From JAIVJZ01 sp035645695 (GTDB taxonomy: Bacteria > Acidobacteriota > Blastocatellia > Pyrinomonadales > Pyrinomonadaceae), in NCBI GenBank assembly GCA_035645695.1, contig DASQMC010000083.1:62001-126000 (forward strand): a stretch of 64,000 bases of DNA, written 5' to 3'. The notes below the pieces were generated by a model. The model saw only the letters and a list, made by a program, of their open reading frames with translations. It did no database searches and was not told where the DNA came from. Within the stretch, counting starts at the first letter, position 1. Every line of letters starts with the position of its first letter. Of the stretch, positions 23,007 through 31,470 are shown piece by piece. The position numbers and the translations under genes were made by a program.

Positions 23007-23100
23007 CTCTGTGCCCCCTCTGTGTGCTCTGTGTCTGCGGTGGTGAGTGCTTGATTAACAAACATTCACCACCGCAGACACAGAGAGGGCACAGAGTATA
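23007..23100. repeat. Inverted repeat, CTCTGTG type
   Basis: The left arm CTCTGTG...CTCTGTG-TCTGCGG-TGGTGAG (23007-23047) pairs with CACCACCGCAGACACAGAG and GGCACAGAG (23067-23097). The left arm has an extra unit. It lies between the divergent fumC and ATP-grasp genes; the rest of 22854-23189 shows no gene. Confidence 0.82.
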
Positions 23101-23189
23101 AATCAAATGAATGACGCCAATCGTAGATGAGAGGCAGTGGGCGGAGACTGAATACTACCTAATCCATCAGCCTTGCATCTAATTCATTC

Positions 23190-24491
23190 ATGCACGACGA
23201 CACAGACAGCGTGGTGTATCCCGATTATGCGGCGTTCGCGCGCGCCATCTACGAGACGGGCGTGTTGTCCGACCCGTGGCTGGACGGCAACGAACGCTTC
23301 GGGCTGCGCGGGGCGGTGCTGCCGGAGGGGCGTGCGCGCTCGCTGGCCGTGGCCGCCGAGCGCGTGGCCTATGTTCACGAGGAGTTGGTGCGGATACTCG
23401 TCGAGCGCCCGGCGCTGCTCACGGAGTTTTATCGTCTCACGCCGAGCCAGAGCGCGATGTGGGCGACCTCCGGCGGCCTCTGGCACGGCATGGCGCGAGC
23501 AGACCTGTTCGTCTGCGACGACGGCCGCATCGCCTGTTGCGAACTCAATAGCGATACGCCCTCAGGGCAACCCGAGGCCGTCATCCTCAACCAATTGCTC
23601 TACGCGGCGCACCGCCGCGAGACGGGCGATGCGGTCTATGACCCGAACGCTTCGCTGAGCGCGCGTTACATAGCGATGCTGCGCCGGAGCCACGAGAAGA
23701 CCGCACCGGCGCGCACGCTCTCAACCGTCGGCATCATCTACCCGACCGAACTGAGCGAAGACCTCGCCATGATCACACTGTTCGCGCGCTGGCTTGAGGC
23801 AGAGGGCTTCGGGGTCGTGCGCGGGTCGCCGTTCAACCTGCGGCGGACTTCGCGCGGGCTGGAAGTGCTCGGCGTCCCGGTTGACCTGATCGTGCGGCAT
23901 TACAAGACGGACTGGTGGGGCGAGCGCGTTCCGGTCTGGAACGACGCGGAGAGTTATCTCGACCCGGAACCGCTCGACGGGCCGCTCGGCGCGCTGCTGT
24001 CCGCCGAGGCGAGCGGGGAAGTCACGGTGGTCAACCCTTTCGGCTCCGTCGTCACGCAGAACAAGTTGTCGCTGGCATTTTTTTGGGAGGAGCAGAAACG
24101 ATTTTCGCGCCGCGCGCGTAATTGGATTCGTAAATACATTCCCGAGACCTACCGCATGGAGCGCGTGGGCGCGGCGCGGCTTCTGGCCGAGCAGGAGTCC
24201 TGGGTGTTGAAAAGCGACTACGGGTGCGAAGGGGAAGAGACCGTCTGCGGGCCTTTCGTGAACGAAGACATCTGGCGGCGGACGATAGAGGGGGCGCGCC
24301 CCGAACATTTCGTCGCCCAGCGATTCTTTAGCGTCCGGCCGGACAAATCGGGTAGACTGGCGAACTACGGCGTGTACCTGCTCGGCGGCAGCGCGGCCGG
24401 GTTCTTCACGCGGCTCTCGCGGCAAGGCACGGGGTACGCGGCCGTAACAGTGCCGACCTATATCAGTCGGCGGCGACCGCCGAAGCAGTAG
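23190..24491 (+). CDS. Glutathionylspermidine synthase-like ATP-grasp amidoligase
   Basis: 433 residues with the C-terminal synthetase fold of glutathionylspermidine synthase and its relatives such as E. coli YjfC: SAMWATSGGLWHGMARADLFV, the ELNSDTPSGQPEA block (the magnesium/substrate loop, like EYNADSASC in GspS), NPFGSVVTQNKLSLAFFWE, WVLKSDYGCEGEETVCG (ATP-binding lysine and glycine-rich loop), and a late RFFSVRPDKSGRLANYGVYLLGG. No amidase domain, so it should only join an amine to a carboxylate. The substrate is unknown. First gene of a tight unit with 24514, 26009 and 26739. Confidence 0.85.
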   Translation: MHDDTDSVVYPDYAAFARAIYETGVLSDPWLDGNERFGLRGAVLPEGRARSLAVAAERVAYVHEELVRILVERPALLTEFYRLTPSQSAMWATSGGLWHGMARADLFVCDDGRIACCELNSDTPSGQPEAVILNQLLYAAHRRETGDAVYDPNASLSARYIAMLRRSHEKTAPARTLSTVGIIYPTELSEDLAMITLFARWLEAEGFGVVRGSPFNLRRTSRGLEVLGVPVDLIVRHYKTDWWGERVPVWNDAESYLDPEPLDGPLGALLSAEASGEVTVVNPFGSVVTQNKLSLAFFWEEQKRFSRRARNWIRKYIPETYRMERVGAARLLAEQESWVLKSDYGCEGEETVCGPFVNEDIWRRTIEGARPEHFVAQRFFSVRPDKSGRLANYGVYLLGGSAAGFFTRLSRQGTGYAAVTVPTYISRRRPPKQ

Positions 24492-24513
24492 CAGCAGCGG
24501 CAAGGCAATACTA

Positions 24514-25929
24514 ATGAGTAATAATAAAAGCAAAGAGAAACCGGCGAGCGTCGGGCGCATCAACCGGCGGCAAGGACTCGTCGAATCGGAGGAGCCGAAA
24601 CCGTGGTGGCAGACTTCGCGGCGCAAGTTCATCGTCGGCGGAGCGGTGGCGGCGGGCGCGGTGCTGACGGGCGGCGTCTGGCTGGCGACGCGCGACGACA
24701 CGTCCGACGTGGATAAGGATTCGCTCGAACTGCAACGCGCGCAGGGCTGGAACATCGGCTCGGAGGGGGCGAACCTGAACATCCCCGGCTCGCAGGCGCT
24801 CGACTCGCGCATGAGCGGCGACTGGCCGCGATACCTCGACCAGTCGGCGATGCTCGCCGCGTACCAGCCGAAGTCGCAGGCGTGGCTCCCGTTCTTCGTG
24901 CCGACGCTCATCCAGTCGCTCCAGTTCGAGTCTCTGCGCAAGCAACTATCGCCCGCGCACGTGCCCGACATGAAAGAGTTTTACGGGCGCGGGCAGACCA
25001 TCGCCAGAGACTTCCTGACCAACGCCGAGAACGCGGGCGAGACCGCCATCATCGTAGACCTGCCGGGGCGCGCCAGCGTCGCGCTCGGCGCGGGGATGGC
25101 CGAGGCCGCCGAACTCATCCTGACGTTCGACAATTTCCCGCACCCGCTCGGCGTCACCCCTTCGCACGAGACGCTCGGGGCGATGCTCTATTACGCGGGC
25201 GAGATCGAAACCAAACGCGCGGCGGCCGCGTGGGGCGACGGGACGACGAAGCCCGCGCCGGTCTTTCTACTCGACTCGAAGCGGCTCGAACCCTACAAGG
25301 ACGCCGACGCGCAGTTCGATAACCGCTATCTGGCGAAGCTCCCCTCGGCGGAGAAATTTAAGGAGATGGGCGTCAAGTCAATCGTCTACGTCACGCCCGA
25401 CCGGACGCGCACGGAGGAACTCGACGACCTGAACGAAGATTTCGTGGACTATAAAAACAACGGCCTCAACGTCGCCATGCTGCCTTTGAGCGATCTCGTC
25501 GGCGTGAACGAAAACGTCTCGCGCGAGTGGGGCGACGGCACGACGCGCACCGAGCAGCAACGCAATTACTATTACGGCGGCAGCCCCGGCTTCCACCCCT
25601 TCTTCTTCTACGCGTATCCTTTCTACAGCCCGTCGCCCGCCTACGCGCGCCGGACGGGATTCGGGGGCGGGCGCGGCGCGGCCGGGTTGCCGCCCTCCGT
25701 CTCGCCGCCGAGGTATGTCCCCGCGCCGCGTCCCACGATGTTCTCCGGCACGCGCATCGGCGGGAGAAGCGCGGCGGGCGTCGGGCGCAGCAAGCCGAGC
25801 GGTTTCGGCCGTGCGACGGTGCGCGTCGCGCCTTCGGGCGGCGTCGTCGGGACGCGCGCCGGAAGGTCTGGATACTACTCGCCGGGTCGTTCCGGTTCGT
25901 TCGGTCGCGGCGGCGGCTACGGCGGATGA
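24514..25929 (+). CDS. Tat-exported protein of unknown function
   Basis: 471 residues. A twin-arginine signal (SRRKFIVGG at 35-43 followed by AVAAGAVLTGGVWLA) lies after a 34-residue lysine-rich N-region. The exported part (about 60-345) looks globular: YLDQSAMLAAYQPKSQAWLPFFVPTLIQSL, ETAIIVDLPGRASVALGAGMAEAAE, PAPVFLLDSKRLEPY. The tail from about residue 350 is Tyr/Phe/Gly/Arg-rich low complexity ending GSFGRGGGYGG. No family recognised. It starts 22 bases after the ATP-grasp gene, so the two are almost certainly co-transcribed; it could be the modified protein or a delivery factor. Confidence 0.82.
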   Translation: MSNNKSKEKPASVGRINRRQGLVESEEPKPWWQTSRRKFIVGGAVAAGAVLTGGVWLATRDDTSDVDKDSLELQRAQGWNIGSEGANLNIPGSQALDSRMSGDWPRYLDQSAMLAAYQPKSQAWLPFFVPTLIQSLQFESLRKQLSPAHVPDMKEFYGRGQTIARDFLTNAENAGETAIIVDLPGRASVALGAGMAEAAELILTFDNFPHPLGVTPSHETLGAMLYYAGEIETKRAAAAWGDGTTKPAPVFLLDSKRLEPYKDADAQFDNRYLAKLPSAEKFKEMGVKSIVYVTPDRTRTEELDDLNEDFVDYKNNGLNVAMLPLSDLVGVNENVSREWGDGTTRTEQQRNYYYGGSPGFHPFFFYAYPFYSPSPAYARRTGFGGGRGAAGLPPSVSPPRYVPAPRPTMFSGTRIGGRSAAGVGRSKPSGFGRATVRVAPSGGVVGTRAGRSGYYSPGRSGSFGRGGGYGG

Positions 25930-26008
25930 CGCGCGGACGCCTCTCGTCGCCCGCGCCGAAACTTTCTACTGACCCGCGCATGTTCCACGGGTGCGCCGGG
26001 AGATGAAG

Positions 26009-26623
26009 ATGACACGCAGGTCCTGGTTCCAAAGTTTGCTCGGCGGCGAAGACGGCGAGGGCTATTTCTTCGGCCTCCAACTACTCATCCACGCCTTCGG
26101 CAAAGACGATTTGCGCGCGCGCCTCGCCGCGATCATCGCCGACCCCGACGGCGCGCTCGAAGACCTCGAAGCCAAACGCCGTTACATCAAGCGCGTCGTG
26201 GCCGTGCTGATCGAACAGGAAGCCTACTGGAGCCAGGTGTTCTGGGATTACAAGACGGATCGCGCCGAAGCCGAGGCCGAGTTTGAATCGTGGGCGGCGG
26301 AACTCTCCGCCTCGACCGCGACCGAAAGCGAAGAGATGGACGCGACCGTGGACGGCGCATATCGCGTCTCGCACGAAAAAGATTACGTCGCCGTGACCAT
26401 CATCCTTAACCTGAGCGCGCCGTTTCCCCCCGCCGACATCACCGACGAGACGCTCTACTGGCAGACCTCGACCGTCGCCAAACTCGTGCGCGGCCTCTTG
26501 CTCGTCAACCCCGAGACGATCCTCGCCGACGGCATCTTCATCATCCCCGGCAACAGCGAAGACGGCCTCTCGGACGAAGACCTGCTCACGGGCGGCTGGA
26601 GCTACCTGCGCGTGCTCACCTGA
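26009..26623 (+). CDS. Conserved cytosolic protein, possibly DUF1517-like
   Basis: About 204 residues from MTRRSWFQSLLGG; GGGAG six bases before ATG 26009 decides this start over a GTG at 25991. No signal peptide or membrane segment. Visible pieces: GEGYFFGLQLLIHAFGKDDLRARLAAI, a helix with LEAKRRYIKRVVAVLIEQEAYWSQVFWDYKTD, then YVAVTIILNLSAPFPPADI and LLVNPETILADGIFIIPG. The pattern recalls DUF1517-type proteins but I am not sure. Third gene of the ATP-grasp unit. Confidence 0.75.
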   Translation: MTRRSWFQSLLGGEDGEGYFFGLQLLIHAFGKDDLRARLAAIIADPDGALEDLEAKRRYIKRVVAVLIEQEAYWSQVFWDYKTDRAEAEAEFESWAAELSASTATESEEMDATVDGAYRVSHEKDYVAVTIILNLSAPFPPADITDETLYWQTSTVAKLVRGLLLVNPETILADGIFIIPGNSEDGLSDEDLLTGGWSYLRVLT

Positions 26624-26738
26624 GTTTCGCCCGCGCGCGGGAACGGCCGGAGACTTACAACCGAACGAAATTGCTCTACGATAAAACCACCTGTCGCCCC
26701 GCGCCTTCTTGCGTGCGCGACAAAAGACGGAGACACAC

Positions 26739-26963
26739 ATGCTGCTTCAAACAACACACCTTCTTCAATCCATCGGCAACGTCGCCATCTACACCGTCAT
26801 CGGCCTCGTCCTCTTCGGCCTCGCCTTCTTCATCATGGGCAAAGCCACGCCCTTCTCCCTGCGCAAAGAGATCGAGGACGATCAAAACGTCGCCCTCGCC
26901 ATCGTCATCGCCTCCGTCATCATCGGCATCGCCATGATCATCGTCGCCGCCATCACCGGGTAA
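26739..26963 (+). CDS. DUF350 small membrane protein
   Basis: About 74 residues from MLLQTTHLL. Two membrane helices, VAIYTVIGLVLFGLAFFIMG and VALAIVIASVIIGIAMIIVAA, joined by a short charged loop (RKEIEDDQN), match one DUF350 unit (YjfL type). In E. coli yjfL and the ATP-grasp gene yjfC are neighbours, and the same association is seen here. DUF350 proteins are inner-membrane proteins of unknown activity. The gene follows 26623 by about 115 bases. Confidence 0.85.
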   Translation: MLLQTTHLLQSIGNVAIYTVIGLVLFGLAFFIMGKATPFSLRKEIEDDQNVALAIVIASVIIGIAMIIVAAITG

Positions 26964-26978
26964 AGTTCCGCCACACGC

Positions 26979-27428
26979 TCACGATTTCTCGCCGCCCGCC
27001 GCGATTAACCTGCGGATGGTGTCCACCAGCAGGAACATATCGTGCGGCTTGCGTAAGAATGCATTTGCGCCCGCCGCCAGGGCGCGCTCCGCGCAGTCTT
27101 CTATCGAAAAGAATAGGATCGGCAACTCCCTACGCTGCGGCAATGAGCGCGTGAACGTGATGAGTTCCAACCCCGACCTGCCCGGCAGCAGGTTCAACGG
27201 CGGCAACTCATCGGCCGTCAAGAGCAGCGAGAAGCGTTGAGGACTGCGCAACAGCGACTCGGCCGAGGACACGTCGAAAGCGCGGTGAGCGTGCCAGCCC
27301 GCGAGGTCGAACACGTCGCTCAGGAAGAGGCGGAGCGTGGAGTTGCGTTCGACATAGAGGATAATGGGCTGCCGCAGAGACACATCCCAGATGCGCTGCG
27401 GCCGGTGGCGGCAAGGGTCTATATCCAT
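26979..27428 (-). CDS. Degenerate response-regulator receiver domain protein
   Basis: 149 residues. A receiver-like fold: strand PIILYVERNSTLRLFLSDVFDLAGW, a middle block LLLTADELPPL, GRSGLELI, PILFFSIED and the conserved-looking FLRKPHD. The acidic pair normally at the end of strand 1 is replaced (VER) and the phospho-acceptor aspartate is not in its usual place (LTADELP), so it is likely a pseudo-receiver that cannot be phosphorylated in the usual way. There is no output domain. It faces the ATP-grasp operon. Confidence 0.75.
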   Translation of the reverse strand: MDIDPCRHRPQRIWDVSLRQPIILYVERNSTLRLFLSDVFDLAGWHAHRAFDVSSAESLLRSPQRFSLLLTADELPPLNLLPGRSGLELITFTRSLPQRRELPILFFSIEDCAERALAAGANAFLRKPHDMFLLVDTIRRLIAAGGEKS

Positions 27429-27588
27429 GAGCCTGATGTTCTGCTAAGATGCGCGCGTTCCGTGATTGAAAATCCGCGACGGTCGTATGCGTAGCTCACC
27501 TCAACCTCAACATCGAGCGAGTGATGAGCATCGCCGTTGAGTCTGGCAGGCCAACTCTCTCGGCGAACTCTATACGCAATCACATTCT

Positions 27589-27604
27589 ATTAGCAGTTGC
27601 TAAT
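27589..27604. promoter_or_regulatory. Palindrome upstream of the XRE gene
   Basis: ATTAGCA and TGCTAAT, perfect arms of 7 bases with a 2-base centre, 51 bases upstream of the start codon. A good candidate operator for the XRE protein. The rest of 27429-27588 shows no gene. Confidence 0.55.
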
Positions 27605-27635
27605 GAATGCAAGCCTAGTTGCCTAATTTCCAGCC

Positions 27636-27657
27636 CATCAGGAGGTCATTCCTGATG
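27636..27657. promoter_or_regulatory. Inverted repeat covering the XRE ribosome site and start
   Basis: CATCAGGA (27636-27643) and TCCTGATG (27650-27657), 8-base perfect arms with a 6-base loop. The ribosome site AGGAGG lies in the left arm and loop, and the ATG is in the right arm, so folding of the mRNA would hide both; alternatively it is a DNA operator. Confidence 0.6.
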
Positions 27658-27969
27658 GGCAATCCTCGTCCAAAGCAAGAGCGTCTTGGTGAGAAACTCA
27701 GACAGATTCGCTTGGCTCTAGGACTGTCACAGGGAGAGATGCTAACCCGTCTCGGAGCAGGAGACTCGCTCGTCTATAACCAACTCTCAGGATTTGAATC
27801 GGGCGCGCGAGAACCCTCTCTGCGCATCCTGTTGGAATACGCCCGCGCCGCCAATGTCTACGTAGATGCATTGATAGACGACGAACTAGACCTCCCCGCC
27901 CAACTCCCCAGCCCCACCAAACACGAAGGCATCTCACGCAAACCCGCAACCCGCACAAAGAAACGTTGA
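27655..27969 (+). CDS. XRE-family helix-turn-helix regulator
   Basis: About 104 residues from MGNPRPKQERL. The HTH occupies about 10-65: LGEKLRQIRLALGLSQGEMLTRLG, LSGFESGAREPSLRILLEYARAANVYVDALIDDE, the classic XRE helix-turn-helix with a conserved ESG-REPS turn. The C-terminal tail is basic and disordered. AGGAGG precedes ATG 27655, inside an inverted repeat. The gene is less GC-rich than the surroundings and lies at the edge of the island with the TIR gene; it may regulate that island. Confidence 0.88.
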   Translation: MGNPRPKQERLGEKLRQIRLALGLSQGEMLTRLGAGDSLVYNQLSGFESGAREPSLRILLEYARAANVYVDALIDDELDLPAQLPSPTKHEGISRKPATRTKKR

Positions 27970-28110
27970 TACTTAAAACAACAAGGGGATCGTCCACTGG
28001 CGACCCCCTCCGCACTCACACGCTACTTACCAATCGCCACGCGCGGCGTGCCTCCCCCAACTCATCAACCATACTCCCAGCACGCCCGCGCCTCTCTCGC
28101 AATTAACCCC

Positions 28111-28485
28111 TCACGCCTTCACCTCCGCCGCCGCTTTCCGCCGCACCGGCGCTTTCCGCTCCGAAGTCTTCTTCAACCCCAACGCCTGCACCTCATTCGA
28201 GTCCCGCCCGAACTGCGCGATCACCTGATCCTTCACCCCCAGAACCCTGTTATGAAACTCCCACTCATTCGCCGCCGCCGTATCACGCGCCGACGCCAAC
28301 GCTGCCGCAGCCTGCGCCTCCGCGTCCCGCGCGGCCGTCATCTCCGTCTGCAACGTCATGATCGCCGCTAACGAGTACGCCGGATTCGCCGGTGCATACC
28401 CCGCAATCCCCTGCAACGCCGCAACACTATTCCGATCCGCTTCGAGCACACCCGGAGTTATCCGTTTGTTCTGATCCTTAGCCAT
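28111..28485 (-). CDS. Hypothetical helical protein
   Basis: 124 residues, MAKDQNKRITPGVLEADRNSVAAL. The middle is a long alanine/glutamate-rich helix (LQTEMTAARDAEAQAAAALASARDTAAANEWEFHNRVLG), then VIAQFGRDSNEVQALGLKKTSERKAPVRRKAAAE, a basic end. Resembles short conserved hypothetical proteins common in Acidobacteriota and cyanobacteria with the ITPGVLEADRNSVAALQ start. Function unknown. It is transcribed away from the 21-bp repeat region at 28671-28796, which is upstream of it. Confidence 0.75.
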   Translation of the reverse strand: MAKDQNKRITPGVLEADRNSVAALQGIAGYAPANPAYSLAAIMTLQTEMTAARDAEAQAAAALASARDTAAANEWEFHNRVLGVKDQVIAQFGRDSNEVQALGLKKTSERKAPVRRKAAAEVKA

Positions 28486-28670
28486 GATGTGTTACTCCTT
28501 TGTGAAGAAAAAGAGGTTTCTGCGAGGACTGTGAGACTCTTAGACGAACCACTTGTCTCCCCGCATCCTAATCCACACACCACCCCACAATCAACAACTT
28601 TCCACGCCCCTCAAACTCCCACCCCACCTACCTCAAACACCACCCGGCACCCTCCCAATCACACCCGCTC

Positions 28671-28796
28671 ACTCGCCATTCCTGCCAGCCCGCCATCTTC
28701 CCTTACAAGCACACCATCTTCCACCAATCGCTCACTATCCTCCATCAATCACCCACCATCTTCCCTTACAATCTCACCATCTTCCTCGACAAGAAT
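28671..28796. repeat. Six tandem 21-base degenerate repeats
   Basis: Units begin at 28671, 28692, 28713, 28734, 28755 and 28776, most with the core ACCATCTTCC followed by a more variable half. They are C/T-rich on the plus strand, very unlike the local GC-rich genes. They lie in the gene-free stretch 28486-28925, between the end of the TIR gene and the start of the 124-residue gene. Not a CRISPR: there are no spacers. Confidence 0.85.
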
Positions 28797-28925
28797 ACCC
28801 GCTGATAAAGGAAGCACGTCATCCTATAAAATAAGCAGTACCCCTAATCAATGCGGCCTACCCGCGAAATTAATAAACCGCACCCGCCGACAATCTTCTC
28901 TCTCGCACTCAACTATAACCACACC

Positions 28926-31433
28926 CTAAGAAGATTCATCCTCCAACTGCCTTAAACTTTCGCGCGCAATCTCAGCATATGGCGATTTCAGTCTCTCAAA
29001 AATGCTTAGAGCCTCTCGCAGTAACCTCGTCGCCTCTGCTCTATCACTTTCCTGCGCTGCCAGTAATCCCAACTGACCAAGCGTGCTGGCGATGGCGCTT
29101 TGATCGCCGAGCTTCTTCGCTATTTCCAGACTCTCATCGTAGAGCCGCCGCGCTTCGTCTAACTCTCCTTGGTCTTGCGCGAGCCTCCCCAATTGATGCA
29201 GCGCGCCAGCGATGCCGCTCTGGTTTCCAAGCTTCTTACTGATCTCCATGCTTTCATTGTAGAGCTGTCGTGCCTCTTCCAACTCTTCCTGCTCTTGCGC
29301 CAGAGTCCCTAACGCTCGTAGCGAGATTGAGATGCCGCTCTGGTTGTCGAGTTTCTTATCGATCTCCATGCTTTCATCGTAAAGTCGTCGTGCCTCTTCC
29401 AACTCTCCTTGTGCTTGCGCGAGTCTGCCAAGTTCGTGCAACGTGTTAGCGATGCCCCTCTGATCTGCGAGCTTCTTACTGATCTCCATGCTTTCATCGT
29501 AAAGCCGTCGTGCCTCTTCCAACTCTCCCTGATCTTGCGCCAGAGTCCCTAATGTGAGTAACGTCATCGCGATACCGCTCTGATTATGGAATTTCCTTTC
29601 GATGTACAAACTCTCATCATAAAGTTCGCGTGCCTTAGATAAATTTCCCCGAGGTTGGTATGCCAGCGCCAAATTATGGGTGAGCGTTTTGATCCAATAC
29701 TCATCTGATAATTTACGGGCTACTTCTAGTGCTTGCTCACCTCTTCGTATGGATTCATCCCAGTAACCACGCAATCGCAGAAACTCATCCATTGCAACGT
29801 GAATACGTATTAGACTATTCCCGTCATTTATCTCAAAGGCTACATCTATCGCGTTTAAGATATTGTCTTTCTCGGCCTCTAAAGCATTTAAATGTTCAGC
29901 GGTAGGGTGTGAATTAGAAACGGCATAGCGTAAAAATCGAACCACAAATCGTTCGCGGAATATCTTGGAGCGCAGATCGCGGGACAGACGCGCGCCAGCC
30001 AGTTCACGAGTTAATCCGTCGATGGCTAGACGTTGACCTCCTCGGGTTTGCTTGACTAGCCACAGCGAGGCTAATGTTTGCTGCGCCTTCTTAAATTTCT
30101 TCTTATCTTTATCCTTACCCATTCCAGCGACTTCGGCGAGTGCCGGGCGCATCGCGCTTGGCGTGAATAGGGGAAGTGCAAGAAGGACTGCACGCCCTCC
30201 TTGCGCCATTTGGGGCAAATTAAAGGAGCGGTCGAAAACGCGATACGCTGCATCGCCTTCGCCTTGAGCCAACTCGCTCAACACTTCTTCCGGGTCTTGC
30301 GCGAGATCAATTTGTGCAACTATCCATTGAATAACCAGCGGGTTAAATTCTGCTTCACTTAAAATACGGTTGCGATCAACCTCTGCGTAAATGCTTGAAT
30401 CATGCGTTTGACTGATCAACCTCTCCAAAAGATCGCTCGCCTCCTCTTGCGACATGGTAGCAAGAGGAATTAAACGTGCCTCGGCAATTCTCTCCCGTGT
30501 GGTAATGAGCACAGGGCAACGCGCGCGTTGCGCCAGAAAGTTAAGGCAAAGCGACTGTTCCTTAGCTGCAATAGTCTCAAAGTTGTCTAAGACAAGTAAC
30601 GTCGGCGAGTGAGCAATTAACGCGCTTATCTCTTGCTCTTTCAACTCTGGTGCTAGAGGGCGTAAGTCGGCGCGACCAAGTTGTTCGGCGATTTCGTCGA
30701 GAAACGTAGTAAATGGAAGGTTGGCGCGAGTATCAGCCGATACCCAAATGATGCGTTGATTGTAAATACCGGCGAGGTTCCTTACTGCTTCGGCTGCCAG
30801 TGTTGTCTTGCCGACTCCACCACTGCCCCATAAAGCGACGAGTTGATTTTTCTGCGGGGCGAGTTGTTCCGTTAATTGTTTGATGATGTTCTGCCCGTTC
30901 TCATCCTGTCGCGGGACGAATCCGACGACGGGAGGGCGTGGTATGGAAGCGGGTAAAACTATTGAACCATCAGATAAAGGATTTGAACCACGCGGAAGCG
31001 GTTCATCTTTTATTATCGCTAGAAGTTTCTTGTAGCTCTCTTCAAACTTATCATCGTCGCGAAAATCAATGTATAGAATCGGTCGTAGTAAGGCCGGAAT
31101 CTCGCACGCCCGACGATATAAAGGGATCAAACGTTCTTGCCTCTCTGTAACATCAATGTAGGTCGTCACCAAACGCTCTACTTCAACCCATGCAGAAGCC
31201 ATCGCCTCCGGCGACATAATGAGTCCCACTTTGCGACTTTTAGGTAATGCCTCTTCAATACGTTTAGGAATGGACTGGCCGGGGCGTATGTCCCAAGGCG
31301 AAAAGAAGACTTTGAGTTTGCGCCCCTGCCAATCTTCCCTTTCAAGACGCTCGGCTAATTTTGTCGTCCATACTTCATCAACATAGTTGTGGCTAAGAAA
31401 GATGTCGTATTCGTATGAGGCGGGATTCGTCAT
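28926..31433 (-). CDS. TIR / NB-ARC / TPR (STAND) protein, candidate antiphage defence
   Basis: 835 residues. TIR domain at about 8-140: YDIFLSHNYVDE, VFFSPWDIRPGQS, and SAWVEVE with the catalytic-position Glu86 four residues after Trp82, matching NADase-type TIRs. NB-ARC ATPase: Walker A GSGGVGKTTLA at 203-213 and Walker B LLVLDNFE at 279-286, then ITTRER (sensor). C-terminal half: TPR units of about 40 residues (EARRLYDESMEI-type), nearly identical in four or five tandem copies at 620-800. The expected action is ligand-triggered oligomerisation and NAD+ depletion. No signal peptide. Low-GC relative to neighbours. Confidence 0.88.
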   Translation of the reverse strand: MTNPASYEYDIFLSHNYVDEVWTTKLAERLEREDWQGRKLKVFFSPWDIRPGQSIPKRIEEALPKSRKVGLIMSPEAMASAWVEVERLVTTYIDVTERQERLIPLYRRACEIPALLRPILYIDFRDDDKFEESYKKLLAIIKDEPLPRGSNPLSDGSIVLPASIPRPPVVGFVPRQDENGQNIIKQLTEQLAPQKNQLVALWGSGGVGKTTLAAEAVRNLAGIYNQRIIWVSADTRANLPFTTFLDEIAEQLGRADLRPLAPELKEQEISALIAHSPTLLVLDNFETIAAKEQSLCLNFLAQRARCPVLITTRERIAEARLIPLATMSQEEASDLLERLISQTHDSSIYAEVDRNRILSEAEFNPLVIQWIVAQIDLAQDPEEVLSELAQGEGDAAYRVFDRSFNLPQMAQGGRAVLLALPLFTPSAMRPALAEVAGMGKDKDKKKFKKAQQTLASLWLVKQTRGGQRLAIDGLTRELAGARLSRDLRSKIFRERFVVRFLRYAVSNSHPTAEHLNALEAEKDNILNAIDVAFEINDGNSLIRIHVAMDEFLRLRGYWDESIRRGEQALEVARKLSDEYWIKTLTHNLALAYQPRGNLSKARELYDESLYIERKFHNQSGIAMTLLTLGTLAQDQGELEEARRLYDESMEISKKLADQRGIANTLHELGRLAQAQGELEEARRLYDESMEIDKKLDNQSGISISLRALGTLAQEQEELEEARQLYNESMEISKKLGNQSGIAGALHQLGRLAQDQGELDEARRLYDESLEIAKKLGDQSAIASTLGQLGLLAAQESDRAEATRLLREALSIFERLKSPYAEIARESLRQLEDESS

Positions 31434-31470
31434 GGGCTTATTATCATTCGCCTTCTATCGGCTGTCCAGA

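Noticed and set aside
28671..28796. 21-base repeats as a possible CRISPR or plasmid iteron set
   Set aside because: No spacers, and no replication gene nearby.
28489..28929. A 146-codon proline/serine/threonine-rich frame across the 21-base repeats
   Set aside because: Low-complexity translation of the tandem repeats with no ribosome site.
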